A DNA stretch of 64,000 nt from Microlunatus lacustris. Its GTDB lineage: Bacteria > Actinomycetota > Actinomycetes > Propionibacteriales > Propionibacteriaceae. The DNA is taken from the NCBI GenBank assembly GCA_039527025.1, contig BAAAJN010000004.1:62001-126000 (forward strand). The letters run 5' to 3'. The notes below the pieces were generated by a model. The model was not told the DNA's origin. It saw only the letters and a list, made by a program, of their open reading frames with translations, and made no database searches. Numbering within the stretch: the stretch's first letter is position 1; each line of letters begins with the position of its first letter. Position numbers and translations under genes: made by a program. Positions 17,302-25,332 of this stretch are shown here, one piece after another.

Positions 17302-18579
17302 TCAGCCGGCGACGGTGTCGTAGAGCTGGTAGAGGCCCAGGACGACGAAGAACAAGGTGACCAGTCCGAGCCCCACGTTGTGCCGCCACCGGTTGCGCCA
17401 CCGCTGCGGCACCCGGTCGGAGTTCAGCAGCCAGAACAGCGTGACGGCGAGGAACGGCATGAACAGGGAGCCCAGCACCCCGTAGGCCAGGATGATGGCG
17501 ACCGGTTGACCGAGCAGCAGCAGCAGCATCGGGGGCAGGGTCAGCCACACGAGGTACAGCTTGAAGTAGCGGCCACCGGTCCGGGTGTCAGGGTGCCCGG
17601 GCGGCAGGTGGCGGACGTGCCCGACGAAGTCGGCGAACATCAACGAGACGCCGTTCCAGACGCCGATCAGCGAGGAGAACGACGCGGCCCAGAAGCCGAC
17701 CAGGAAGAAGGTGCCGAAGAGCCGGCCGTAGCGCTCGGTCAGCACCGCGGAGAGGTCGAGCAGGCCGCGGTCGCCGCCGGAGACCGCGATCTGGGCGGAG
17801 TTCAGCAGCTCGGCGCCGACGATCAGCATCGAGACCACGAAGACGCCGGTCATCACGTAGGCCATCCGGTTGTCGAGCCGCATCACCTTCATCCACCGCG
17901 GCGAGTGCCAGCCCTTCTCGCGGAGCCAGTAGCCGTAGGCGGCCAGCGTGATGGTCCCCCCGACACCGCCGGCCACGCTGAGGACGTTGATCATGGACCC
18001 GTCGGGGATGCGGGGCACCAGTCCGCCGAGCACGTCCAGCAGGTTGGGCAGGGTGACGACGGCGGCCCCGACCACGGTCACGAACATCAGCCCGACCAGG
18101 ACCGCGCACACCTTCTCGAAGAAGGCGTAGCGACCGAACCAGACCAGGGCCAGCCCGATCAGGCCGGAAGCGATGGCGAACACGGGCAGCGGGACCTGCG
18201 GGAACAGTGCCGCCAGCGGGAGGGCCGTCGACGACATCGCGGCGGCACCGTAGACGAAGCCCCAGATGATGATGTAGGGGACGAAGTAGATCGTCGTCCA
18301 CAGCCCGAGGGAGCGCCAGCCCTCGAAGATGGAGCGCTGCGTGGACAGCGTGTAGCGGCCCGCCCCCTCGACCAGGATGATCTTCAGGATGCAGCCGAGC
18401 ACGGCCACCCAGAGCAGCGCGTAGCCGTACTTCTGGCCGGCGATCAAGGTGGCGACGAGGTCGGCGGCCCCCACACCCGTCGCGGCCACCAGCAGACCGG
18501 GGCCGATGATCTTCCACTTCGGTGGCGGGCCGGAGTCCTCGGCCACCGGGTGCTCCGTCGTGGTGGTGCCGTCGCTCAT
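17302..18579 (-). CDS. NRAMP-related transporter lacking the canonical metal motifs
   Basis: This 425-residue protein has about 11 membrane helices of the NRAMP/LeuT fold. It opens with WKIIGPGLLVAATGVGAADL. In true NRAMP metal importers helix 1 carries DPGN; here that position reads GVGAADL. The helix 6 M-P-H motif is also absent (GGTITLAAYGYWLREKGW instead). It therefore belongs to a divergent NRAMP-related clade whose substrate may not be Mn2+ or Fe2+. The start ATG has GGGGACGG upstream. Its 3' end faces the araC-like gene across 93 bp. Confidence 0.8.
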   Translation of the reverse strand: MSDGTTTTEHPVAEDSGPPPKWKIIGPGLLVAATGVGAADLVATLIAGQKYGYALLWVAVLGCILKIILVEGAGRYTLSTQRSIFEGWRSLGLWTTIYFVPYIIIWGFVYGAAAMSSTALPLAALFPQVPLPVFAIASGLIGLALVWFGRYAFFEKVCAVLVGLMFVTVVGAAVVTLPNLLDVLGGLVPRIPDGSMINVLSVAGGVGGTITLAAYGYWLREKGWHSPRWMKVMRLDNRMAYVMTGVFVVSMLIVGAELLNSAQIAVSGGDRGLLDLSAVLTERYGRLFGTFFLVGFWAASFSSLIGVWNGVSLMFADFVGHVRHLPPGHPDTRTGGRYFKLYLVWLTLPPMLLLLLGQPVAIILAYGVLGSLFMPFLAVTLFWLLNSDRVPQRWRNRWRHNVGLGLVTLFFVVLGLYQLYDTVAG

Positions 18580-18728
18580 CGTCGACCGTCCCCTCGTCGC
18601 CTCGCTGCTGCCGGGGAGTGTAGGGCAGGCAGGCCCGTTCGACGCCGGCCGCGGTGAGCGGCACCGACCACCACCCTCCTGCGGCCCCGTTCCTCAGCGC
18701 GTCAGCCCGGGCAGCGGCGCAGCCGCGC

Positions 18729-19739
18729 TCAGATCCGAACTCCGCCAGGAGGACGGTCCCGATCGACCTGGTCGAGCACCGCAGGCTGGTCGGAGGCGAT
18801 CTGGTGGAGATGCCGGCGGAGCTCCGCAGGTCGCCGGAGGCCGAGGCGCCAGGGCAGCGCTTCGACGGCCTGCACGAACCGGGTCAGCTGCAGCTCGGCC
18901 CAGGCCTGGTCCTCTGGTCCTGTGAGCCGGCTGGTGGGGGAGAGGTGCCGCAGGTAGTCGCGCAGCACCGACCGCTCCGTCAAGCCGGCCAGCGCGGTCG
19001 ACGGCGTGAGCAGGTTCGCGAGGTCAGCCAGGCGTGGTCGTCGTCCTGCTGTCGCCAGGTCGAGGATGACCAGGCGCCCGCTCTCGGTCCTCCCCACGTG
19101 CTGCGCTGCGAGTTCGCCGTGGGTCAGGGCCGTCGGCAGGTCGCGGTAGCGAACAGCGGCCCGGCGATAGGTGTCGAGCCACGTCGGCGCTCCGAGATCT
19201 GGGTGCACCGCGCTGATCTCGTCGAGGGCCTGGCCGAGGACGTGCTCGAACTGGGCCTGCGGGAGGCCAGGAGGAGTCCGGGCGATGGCCTCCGGGACAT
19301 CGGTCGTCGAGTTGAGGGCGGCCACCAGCCGCAGCACCTCGTCGACGTCGCCCGGGCCCAGACCGACCGAGGGCAGGAACTCGAGCCCGAGAACCTCCTC
19401 GCAGCCCCGTTCGACGCACACCACCAGCTGGGGCACGGGGATGCCGCGGTCGGCGAGGAACTGGTGACGCCGTGCTTCCCGGGACTCGTGCGGGTTCATC
19501 TTGAAGAACACGGTCTGCCGGCGAGGCTGCCCGTCCGCTGCGTCGTAGGACAGCGTCAGGATCACGGACGGGTGGCCACCCTGGTGCTGGCCGCGCTTGA
19601 CGTGTGACACGGCGGCGCGGCCACCCGCCGCCGCACCGGGAAGGCCTCGTCCGAGGTCCGCCCAGGTCAGGCCGAACGGCAGGGGAGCCTCTCGCGGCGC
19701 GGGCACCCGCGCCGCAGACAGCTCCTCGGGTGAGCTCAC
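18729..19739 (-). CDS. APH-like phosphotransferase-fold protein with degenerate catalytic loop
   Basis: This 336-residue protein has an aminoglycoside/choline kinase-like fold, with an N-lobe Lys in QTVFFKMNPHESREARRHQF and a hinge region VCVERGCEEVLGLEFLP. The Brenner-like loop reads LTHGELAAQHVG instead of H-G-D-x4-N, and the metal-binding Asp motif is LDLATAG. Both catalytic Asp and Asn are therefore changed, so kinase activity is doubtful. The GTG at 19739 fits a leaderless start (CATCAT, six bases); a downstream GTG (VPAPREAPLPF) is also possible. Confidence 0.7.
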   Translation of the reverse strand: MSSPEELSAARVPAPREAPLPFGLTWADLGRGLPGAAAGGRAAVSHVKRGQHQGGHPSVILTLSYDAADGQPRRQTVFFKMNPHESREARRHQFLADRGIPVPQLVVCVERGCEEVLGLEFLPSVGLGPGDVDEVLRLVAALNSTTDVPEAIARTPPGLPQAQFEHVLGQALDEISAVHPDLGAPTWLDTYRRAAVRYRDLPTALTHGELAAQHVGRTESGRLVILDLATAGRRPRLADLANLLTPSTALAGLTERSVLRDYLRHLSPTSRLTGPEDQAWAELQLTRFVQAVEALPWRLGLRRPAELRRHLHQIASDQPAVLDQVDRDRPPGGVRI

Positions 19740-19745
19740 ACCTCC

Positions 19746-19751
19746 ATGATG
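19746..19751 (-). promoter_or_regulatory. -10 box CATCAT of the APH-like gene (leaderless)
   Basis: CATCAT on the minus strand ends six bases before the GTG at 19739. It lies in the short divergent space shared with the kinase gene at 19798. Confidence 0.35.
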
Positions 19752-19797
19752 GGGCCCACGGACGGCGGTGCTGGCGCCGTCGGGCGACACTGTCCCG

Positions 19798-20367
19798 ATG
19801 AGGGGTCGGTTGATCGCGCTCGTCGGTACGTCGAGTGTCGGCAAGACGTCGGTGGCCGAGCAGTTGCAGGTGCTCCTGCCCGAGCCCCACCTGGTCGTGG
19901 GGATCGACCACTTCCTGAACATGTTCCCCCAGCACTGGGCGGGACAGCCACGAGGACCCGGACCCGGTCTGTGGTACGAGGACACGATCGACCCGGATGG
20001 CCGGCCACGCGCCAGGATCCGCTACGGCTCAGCCGGCGAGCGTCTGCTCACCGGGATGCGAGCCGCCGTGCGGGCCATGCTCGAGTGCGGGAACCAGGTC
20101 ATCCTCGACGAGATGCCGCTCGACCAGTCGATCCTCCCGGCCTGGAAGCGCGACCTGGCTGGCACCGACGCCGTGTGGGTGCGTCTGTCGGCACCACTCG
20201 ACGTCGTCGAAGGGCGGGAGGCGGCCCGCACCCGTGGCCAGCACCTCGGCAACGCCCGGGGCCATCTCCACATCGGCGTGGAGGAGGACTACGACCTGCA
20301 CCTCGATGTGGCGACCAGATCACCCTCGGAGGCGGCCGCCGCGATCCTGGCTGCTCATCTCTGGTGA
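19798..20367 (+). CDS. Chloramphenicol phosphotransferase-like P-loop kinase
   Basis: This 189-residue P-loop protein has Walker A GTSSVGKTS at the N-terminus, then VVGIDHFLNMFPQHW, GNQVILDEMPLD, VWVRLSAPLDVVEGREAART and the lid RGHLHIGVEEDYDLHLD. This matches the CPT family. The Streptomyces venezuelae enzyme phosphorylates chloramphenicol, but most family members have unknown substrates, so resistance is not claimed. ATG 19798 starts just before the P-loop strand (MRGRLIALVG). Confidence 0.8.
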   Translation: MRGRLIALVGTSSVGKTSVAEQLQVLLPEPHLVVGIDHFLNMFPQHWAGQPRGPGPGLWYEDTIDPDGRPRARIRYGSAGERLLTGMRAAVRAMLECGNQVILDEMPLDQSILPAWKRDLAGTDAVWVRLSAPLDVVEGREAARTRGQHLGNARGHLHIGVEEDYDLHLDVATRSPSEAAAAILAAHLW

Positions 20368-20633
20368 CGGCCTGGGTGTCACGGGGGCTGCAGGGCGCCC
20401 TGCTGGTCGTCGTGCCTGTGCCGGCGCCTCCCGGGTGCTCGGATCCTGGTGCACCGGAGTTGCAGGCGGCCGCGGACGTCAGGGGGCTCAGCAGGCGGGG
20501 TGGCCGCTGAGCCCATCGCCGGGCGCTGCCCAGGGGGGCGCGCTCATCACAGCGATGTCCTTGATTCGGCCCAGCACCCTCCTGCGGATGCTCCCGCCCA
20601 CCGGGGATCCGCTCAGCGCGCCGGGTCCGGCGA

Positions 20634-20888
20634 TCAGGTGTGCGCCACCCCCGCCCGGGCCAGGGCGGCCCCACCGGCCGGCACCGGGAGCTCGACGCCG
20701 TCGACGACGAAGCCGAGCGCTCCCTCCAGCACGTACCAGGCTTCGTCGTCGCCCCGGTGGACGTGCACCGGGGCCGTCGGCTCGCGCTCGGCCGGGGGCG
20801 GGGCCGGCGCAGTCCACTCCGCGACGACGAAGTCCGTCCCTGCGCCGAGCTCCTGGTGGGCCACCTGCTGGCTGACGGAAGCAGTCAT
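20634..20888 (-). pseudogene. Cupin-domain protein, ended by a premature TGA
   Basis: ATG 20888 begins a small cupin: MTASVSQQVAHQELGAGTDF, APVHVHRGDDEAWYVLEGAL with the metal-ligand His, His and Glu, then a second half ending ARAGVAHT and a TGA. After that TGA the same frame reads SPDPAR before another TGA. The family normally continues past H-T-W with an aromatic and N-P, so TGA probably replaced TGG and the last strands are lost. Small single-domain cupins of about 110 residues are usual; here only 84 remain. Confidence 0.55.
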
Positions 20889-20963
20889 GGCCGCGCCGTG
20901 GCGACGCCCGACCGGTGGCGGCACCAGCTCCTCCTGACGGCAGACGGCGGTGGTAGTTCCCAC

Positions 20964-21436
20964 TCAGCCAGCGGACCCGTCGGCGACCAGGACGACCTTG
21001 CCGACGACCGTGCGCGATCCGGCCAGGGTGAGGGCCGCCGCGGCCCGGAGGGGCAGTCGGGCGGCGACCTGCGCCCGGAGCCGGCCGTCGCGGAGCAGCA
21101 GGCGGCCGATCAGCAGCAGGACCGGCAGCCGGGAGTCGCCGCTGTCGCCCTTGGTGGCCGCAGTGCCGCAGGACACCAGCGTGCCGCCCGGAGCCAGCAG
21201 CCACCAGGAGTCGACCAGACCGGGGCCGCCGACGTGGTCGAGGGGCTCGGCACCGAGCTCGCGGACCGCGTCGTGGTGGGCGGGGGCGCTGCGGTGCCCA
21301 CCAGCCCTGGCTCGACGCCTGGGCCGACGGCGGTCACGGTGCCGACCAGGTCGTACCCGGGGACGAAGGGGAAGGGCGGTTGGTCGAAGTAGGTGCCAGC
21401 CGCATCTGCTGCTCGGCGAAGGAGACGCCGCTGGCG
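20964..21436 (-). pseudogene. Zinc-type quinone reductase/alcohol dehydrogenase remnant with internal deletion
   Basis: Two distant parts of an MDR-family quinone oxidoreductase are fused here. The N-terminal part reads GVSFAEQQMR then, one base out of frame near 21402, GTYFDQPPFPFVPGYDLVGT and VTAVGPGVEPGLVGT. It jumps straight to HHDAVRELGAEPLDHVGGPG, LVDSWWLLAPGGTLVSCGTA and QVAARLPLRAAAALTLAGS with TVVGKVVLV. Most of the cofactor domain between them is gone, with a frame change at the junction. The first 40 or so residues are also lost against the neighbouring kinase gene. It is clearly non-functional. Confidence 0.75.
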
Positions 21437-21448
21437 GACCGCCCGGAC

Positions 21449-21997
21449 TCACCCATCCGGCAACGACGGCCAGCGCTCGCACGCCCACTGCCGCCAGCTG
21501 GCGTACCCGGGAGGGACCGGCGGGATCGGGCCGCCCTGCACCTCGGCCTGGTCGGGCGCCTGGAACTGCGTCCGCCACTGCTCCAGCTCGGCGTCGCTCA
21601 TCTGGAACTGGCCCGGCTCGGTCGCGTAGCGGCTGGTGATGCGTCTGCGCTGCTCCTCGGCGTCGACCGGGAGGTGCACGACCTGGGCGCGGACGCCCAG
21701 GGAGCCGGCCATCCACCGCAGCGCGGAACGCTCGTCGGTAGCCCAGAAGCCGAAGTCGAACACGACGTCGACGCCCAGCTGGGCCGCCCGCATCCCGATC
21801 TCCACCAGCTTGCCCTCGATCCGGTCCCGCTGGTCAGCACGCTCCTGCGAGCGCCACCGCGTCGGGCTGTCGCGGGAGAAGATGGCCATCTGCCAGTCGT
21901 CGGGGGTCAGGCGGAGAGCCGACTCGCTGGTCTCGAGCTCCTTGGCCCGCCTGGTCTTCCCCGATCCCGGCAGACCCACGATCAGGTAGATGGTCAC
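21449..21997 (-). CDS. P-loop ATP-binding kinase-like protein (AAA_33)
   Basis: This 182-residue P-loop protein has Walker A LIVGLPGSGKTRRAKELE, then LRLTPDDWQMAIF, GVDVVFDFGFWATDERSALR and AQVVHLPVDAEEQRRRITSR. This resembles polynucleotide-kinase-like and zeta-toxin-like small kinases, common in actinobacteria and of unknown substrate. No antitoxin partner is visible beside it. The GTG start is preceded by TAGCGT and six bases, consistent with leaderless expression. Confidence 0.8.
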   Translation of the reverse strand: MTIYLIVGLPGSGKTRRAKELETSESALRLTPDDWQMAIFSRDSPTRWRSQERADQRDRIEGKLVEIGMRAAQLGVDVVFDFGFWATDERSALRWMAGSLGVRAQVVHLPVDAEEQRRRITSRYATEPGQFQMSDAELEQWRTQFQAPDQAEVQGGPIPPVPPGYASWRQWACERWPSLPDG

Positions 21998-22003
21998 GCC
22001 TGG

Positions 22004-22009
22004 ACGCTA
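22004..22009 (-). promoter_or_regulatory. -10 box TAGCGT of the P-loop kinase gene (leaderless)
   Basis: TAGCGT on the minus strand ends six bases before the GTG at 21997. It overlaps the 3' end of the decayed GNAT reading frame (stop at 22007-22009). Confidence 0.5.
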
Positions 22010-22276
22010 GCCCTCCGGCCCGGTCATGGGCACCGCCGGCAGCAGCGAGCGGTGGAGGACCAGCGCGTCGACGTAGGCCTCGCGTCGCCAGTGGAACGCT
22101 CCCGGGACCCGGCCCAGCACCGCGAACTCGAGGGAGGTGCAGAGCCGGATGGCGCGCGCGTTCGTGGCGACCACCAGGTCGAACTGCTCGGCCTCGTCGA
22201 CCACGGAGGCGGCGTTCGCGGCATGGTTGCCGAGACCCGGCTGGTCCGGGTGCATCCTGCAGGCTCCGACCACCAG
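22007..22276 (-). pseudogene. GNAT acetyltransferase remnant
   Basis: The frame reads VVGACRMHPDQPGLGNHAAN, ASVVDEAEQFDLVVATNARA, then IRLCTSLEFAVLGRVPGAF and YVDALVLHR. These are the middle and C-terminal strands of a GNAT enzyme. The acetyl-CoA pyrophosphate loop (R-G-x-G-x-G/A), which should stand between VVDEA and QFDLVV, is deleted, and the N-terminal third is not recognisable. Without the loop it cannot bind acetyl-CoA. Confidence 0.65.
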
Positions 22277-22590
22277 CCGCCGGACGGTCGAAGGGCCGCT
22301 CCCAGGTCGCGTGGCACCTCGACCCGCCGCGGGCCGCCGGTCTGCGTCTGTCGGCCCTGCTCCGGCCCCGCTGTCCTCGACGTGGCAGGCGGGCCGGGCA
22401 ACGGCCGTCACGAGGTCCTGCCGCGCCGACGGTCCCGAGCTCCTCAACGGCGACCGGCAGCGCGGGCGGGACCTTTGGCCCTACGTGGGCCTCCCTGTCG
22501 CTGGCACGGTCGACCCAGAGGTGCACCCAGCACCCCCGGTCGTCCCGGCCGGTGGTGGTGCGCACCATCCGTGCAAGGAGAGGTCTCACC
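22277..22590. other. Upstream region of adhP
   Basis: About 310 bases between the GNAT remnant and adhP hold no credible gene. The recognisable element is the DosR-type palindrome at 22468-22481. The rest may include the lost N-terminal coding part of the GNAT gene. Confidence 0.4.
22468..22481. promoter_or_regulatory. DosR/DevR-type box GGGACCTTTGGCCC upstream of adhP
   Basis: The sequence fits the core GGGNCNNNNGNCCC of the DosR (DevR) dormancy regulator known from Mycobacterium. It lies about 110 bp upstream of the adhP ATG, a usual activator distance. A second, more symmetric copy is at 25946. Binding by a DosR homologue is inferred; no such regulator is in this window, though a DevS-like kinase is. 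Confidence 0.5.
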
Positions 22591-23628
22591 ATGAAGGCAG
22601 CCGTCGTCACCGCGTTCCGCCACCCGCTCGAGGTCGTGGAGCGGGACGTCCCCCGGCCCGGGGCCGGCCAGGTCCTCGTCCGGATGGAGACCTGCGGCCT
22701 GTGCCACACCGACATCCACGCCGCCGGCGGCGACTGGCCGGTCAAGCCCGCGCTGCCGATCGTCCCCGGGCACGAGGGTGTCGGCATCGTCGAGGAGCTG
22801 GGCGAGGGTGTGACCACGCGCCACCTCGGCGAGCGGGTGGCGATCGCCTGGCTCGGTGAGGCGTGCGGGGAGTGCCGCTACTGCGTCGACGGGCGCGAGA
22901 CGCTCTGCGAGCGGCAGCAGAACAGCGGCTACTCCGTGGACGGGGCCTTCGCCGAGTACGCGCTGGCCTCGGCCCGCTACGTCGTCCCCGTCCCCGACGG
23001 CATCAGCTCGGTGGACGCAGCGCCGCTGACCTGCGCCGGGCTGACTACCTACAAGGCCCTCAAGATCGCCCAGATCACCCCGAGCGAGAAGGTCGGCATC
23101 TTCGGCATCGGCGGCCTGGGCCACCTGGCCGTGCAGTACGCCCGCATCATGGGCGGCAGCGTCGTCGCCATCGACATCGAGCAGGGCAAGCTCGACCTGG
23201 CCGCCGAGCTGGGCGCCGAGCACCTCGTCGACGCGTCCCTCACCGATCCGGTCGCCGCCCTCACCGAGCTCGGCGGTCTCGACGTCGCCCTGGTGCTGGC
23301 GACGTCGAGCCGCGTCTTCGAGCAGGCCTTCGCCTCGCTGCGACGCGGCGGCCGGCTGGTCTGCGTGGGCATGCCGGCAGACGGAGCGGCGATGAGCATC
23401 CCGATCTTCGAGACCGTGATCAAGGGCCTGTCGATCCTCGGTTCGATCGTCGGCACCCGCCAGGACCTCGCCGAGGTCTTCGCCCTGCACGCCGCCGGAC
23501 GGACCCGGGTGATCGCGGAGCCGCGCCAGCTCGAGGACGTCAACGACGCCATCGCGGAGGTCCTGGCCGGTCAGGTGCCCGCCCGGCTGGTGTTCGAGTA
23601 CGTCCCCGTGCCCGCGGTCCTCGGCTGA
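22591..23628 (+). CDS. adhP: Zinc-dependent alcohol dehydrogenase, AdhP type
   Basis: This 345-residue class I-like NAD-dependent alcohol dehydrogenase interconverts primary alcohols and aldehydes. The catalytic zinc site is CGLCHTDIHAA with GHEGVG; the structural zinc site has four Cys in CGECRYCVDGRETLC; the NAD fold is VGIFGIGGLGHLAVQYAR. ATG 22591 begins the conserved MKAAVVTAFRHPLEV, with AAGGAGAGG upstream. It is convergent with ppk2. The upstream DosR-type box suggests induction under low oxygen, where it could regenerate NAD+. Confidence 0.9.
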   Translation: MKAAVVTAFRHPLEVVERDVPRPGAGQVLVRMETCGLCHTDIHAAGGDWPVKPALPIVPGHEGVGIVEELGEGVTTRHLGERVAIAWLGEACGECRYCVDGRETLCERQQNSGYSVDGAFAEYALASARYVVPVPDGISSVDAAPLTCAGLTTYKALKIAQITPSEKVGIFGIGGLGHLAVQYARIMGGSVVAIDIEQGKLDLAAELGAEHLVDASLTDPVAALTELGGLDVALVLATSSRVFEQAFASLRRGGRLVCVGMPADGAAMSIPIFETVIKGLSILGSIVGTRQDLAEVFALHAAGRTRVIAEPRQLEDVNDAIAEVLAGQVPARLVFEYVPVPAVLG

Positions 23629-24471
23629 TCAGCTCCCGGCCCGGTCCTCGCCGTCGCCGAGCAGTGACGCCACGTGGTCGGGCACCGGGTTCGCCAGACC
23701 GCGCGGGGGTCGGCGGTAGCCCGACCCCCGCGGCAGCTTGCGGGGCAGCGTCACGGCCTCGGGTGCGACCTCGGTGTAGGGGACCGTGGACAGCAGGTGG
23801 CTGATCATGTTCAACCGAGCGTGCTTCTTCACGTCGGACTCGACCACGAACCACGGGCTGTCCGGCGTGTCGGTGTGGGCCATCATCTCGTCCTTGGCCC
23901 GCGAGTAGGCCTCCCACCGGTGGACCGACTCCAGATCCATTGGACTCAGCTTCCACCGGCGGACGGGGTCGTGCAGCCGGGACCGGAAGCGGCGCAGCTG
24001 CTCGTCGTCGGAGACGGAGAACCAGTACTTGCGCAGCAGGATGCCGCTGTCGATCAGCATCTGCTCGAAGACCGGCGTCTGCCCGAGGAACTCGGTGTGC
24101 TCGGTCGGGGTGCAGAAGCCCATGACGTGCTCGACGCCGGCCCGGTTGTACCAGGACCGGTCGAACAGGACGATCTCGCCGCGGGTGGGCAGGTGGGCGA
24201 CGTAGCGCTGGTAGTACCACTGGCCGCGCTCGCGCCCGGTCGGGCTGGGCAGCGCAGCGACCCGGGCGACGCGGGGGTTGAGGTACTGGGTGACGCGCTT
24301 GATCGTGCCGCCCTTGCCGGCCGCGTCACGGCCCTCGAACACCACGACCAGACGCGCTCCGGTCGTCCGGACCCACTCCTGCATCTTGACCAGCTCCACC
24401 TGCAGGCGGAAGAGCTCGGCCTCGTACACCGCCGTGCTCACCTTGCGCGGCCGCTCCCGGTTCGACGTCAT
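23629..24471 (-). CDS. ppk2: Polyphosphate kinase 2
   Basis: This 280-residue PPK2-family enzyme transfers phosphate between polyphosphate and nucleotides. It contains Walker A LVVVFEGRDAAGKGGTIKRV, the lid GQWYYQRYVAHLPTRGE, Walker B IVLFDRSWYNRAGVEHVMGF, and the downstream block SGILLRKYWFSVSDDEQLRR. Length and single-domain form fit class I PPK2. The ATG is preceded by TAGGGT and six bases, so it is probably leaderless. It ends one base after the adhP stop, tail to tail. Confidence 0.9.
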   Translation of the reverse strand: MTSNRERPRKVSTAVYEAELFRLQVELVKMQEWVRTTGARLVVVFEGRDAAGKGGTIKRVTQYLNPRVARVAALPSPTGRERGQWYYQRYVAHLPTRGEIVLFDRSWYNRAGVEHVMGFCTPTEHTEFLGQTPVFEQMLIDSGILLRKYWFSVSDDEQLRRFRSRLHDPVRRWKLSPMDLESVHRWEAYSRAKDEMMAHTDTPDSPWFVVESDVKKHARLNMISHLLSTVPYTEVAPEAVTLPRKLPRGSGYRRPPRGLANPVPDHVASLLGDGEDRAGS

Positions 24472-24477
24472 CCTCGA

Positions 24478-24483
24478 ACCCTA
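24478..24483 (-). promoter_or_regulatory. -10 box TAGGGT of ppk2 (leaderless)
   Basis: TAGGGT on the minus strand ends six bases before the ATG at 24471; no ribosome site is visible. Confidence 0.5.
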
Positions 24484-24631
24484 GGCGAGTGACCGGTCCG
24501 AGGTCCCGTCCTCGCTCGTCCGCCCAGAACTGGTGACGAGGTCCCGCGGGCCGGCTGCCCAGGGGGTCAGGTCGGGCCGACCACGGCCGCCGTGCCGCTC
24601 TGCGCCGGTCTCGACGACCACGAGGGGGCTC

Positions 24632-24960
24632 ATGAGCCTCCGCAACTGGCACGTCGAGCACCAGAGTTCGCTCACCCCGGGGGCAGCGGGCGGCCGATGC
24701 GCTGCGCAACCGCATGGGCAGCTGGGTGTCCACCGGTGTTTTCGTCGCGGCGATGCTGGTGTGGGCCGGACTCAACTCGGTCTGGCAACCGCGCGCTGCC
24801 TGGGACCGGTACCCCTACATCCTGCTGAACCTGTTCCTGTCGATGCTGGCCGGCCTGCAGGGGCGATCCTGCTCATCGCCGCGAAGCTCCAGGACGCGAT
24901 CAGCGCCGCGATGGCGCAGCACGACTACGACACCCTCCTCCGGCGAGTGGACCCCCATTC
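24632..24960 (+). pseudogene. DUF1003 membrane protein with two G-run frameshifts and a lost C-terminus
   Basis: ATG 24632, with GAGGGGG upstream, begins SLRNWHVEHQSSLTPG. One base too many in the G run at 24679-24683 moves the next part to another frame: QRAADALRNRMGSWVSTGVF, VAAMLVWAGLNSVWQP and YPYILLNLFLSMLAGLQG. One base too few at 24861-24864 returns to the first frame: AILLIAAKLQDAISAAMAQH and DYDTLLRRV. These are the full DUF1003 helices. The frame then runs antisense into the PNPOx-like gene without a stop of its own, so the C-terminal tail is missing. The end coordinate is approximate. Confidence 0.7.
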
Positions 24961-25332
24961 CAGAGCCTGGGTGCGGGTCTCGCCCGGCCAGGCCTCGACC
25001 TGCTCGGACCCCGCCTGGCGACGCCGGCGGTCCAGGGCGACGACCGGCCCGTGCATCAAGACGCTCCAGGCCTGGCCTGAGTCGCCGAGGGTCTCGTCGA
25101 CCTCGAGGGTCACCTCGCGACCCATCTCCGCCAGCTGGGACAGCGAACTGCCCGGAGTGGTGTCCATCCTCAGGGAGGAACCGGTCGCCCGGATGGTGAC
25201 CGGGATGATCTGCAGGCCCGTCGGCGTCACGAAGCCGACGCGGGCGACGGTGGCGTGCGCCAGGCGTTCGGCGCACTCGGCGTCGGTCAGGGTTCGGGAG
25301 CCGGCCGTGACCGGCACCGAGGTGCCGGTCAC
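24925..25332 (-). CDS. Pyridoxamine 5'-phosphate oxidase-like (split-barrel FMN) protein
   Basis: This 135-residue PNPOx-like protein has the split-barrel pattern SRTLTDAECAERLAHATVAR then VGFVTPTGLQIIPVTIRATG, SLRMDTTPGSSLSQLAEMGR and SVLMHGPVVAL. Such small proteins bind flavin or F420 and occur in stress and dormancy regulons. The ATG overlaps the stop of the universal stress protein gene (ATGA), so the two are coupled. The C-terminal 20 residues (TRTQALEWGSTRRRRVS) do not look like the family and overlap the broken end of DUF1003 on the other strand. Confidence 0.75.
   Translation of the reverse strand: MTGTSVPVTAGSRTLTDAECAERLAHATVARVGFVTPTGLQIIPVTIRATGSSLRMDTTPGSSLSQLAEMGREVTLEVDETLGDSGQAWSVLMHGPVVALDRRRRQAGSEQVEAWPGETRTQALEWGSTRRRRVS

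Noticed and set aside
19798..20367. Call as a chloramphenicol resistance gene
   Set aside because: The family fits, but most members act on unknown substrates and no resistance context is present.
21449..21997. Zeta-toxin of a toxin-antitoxin pair
   Set aside because: No epsilon-like antitoxin or other small partner gene lies beside it; the motifs fit generic AAA_33 kinases.
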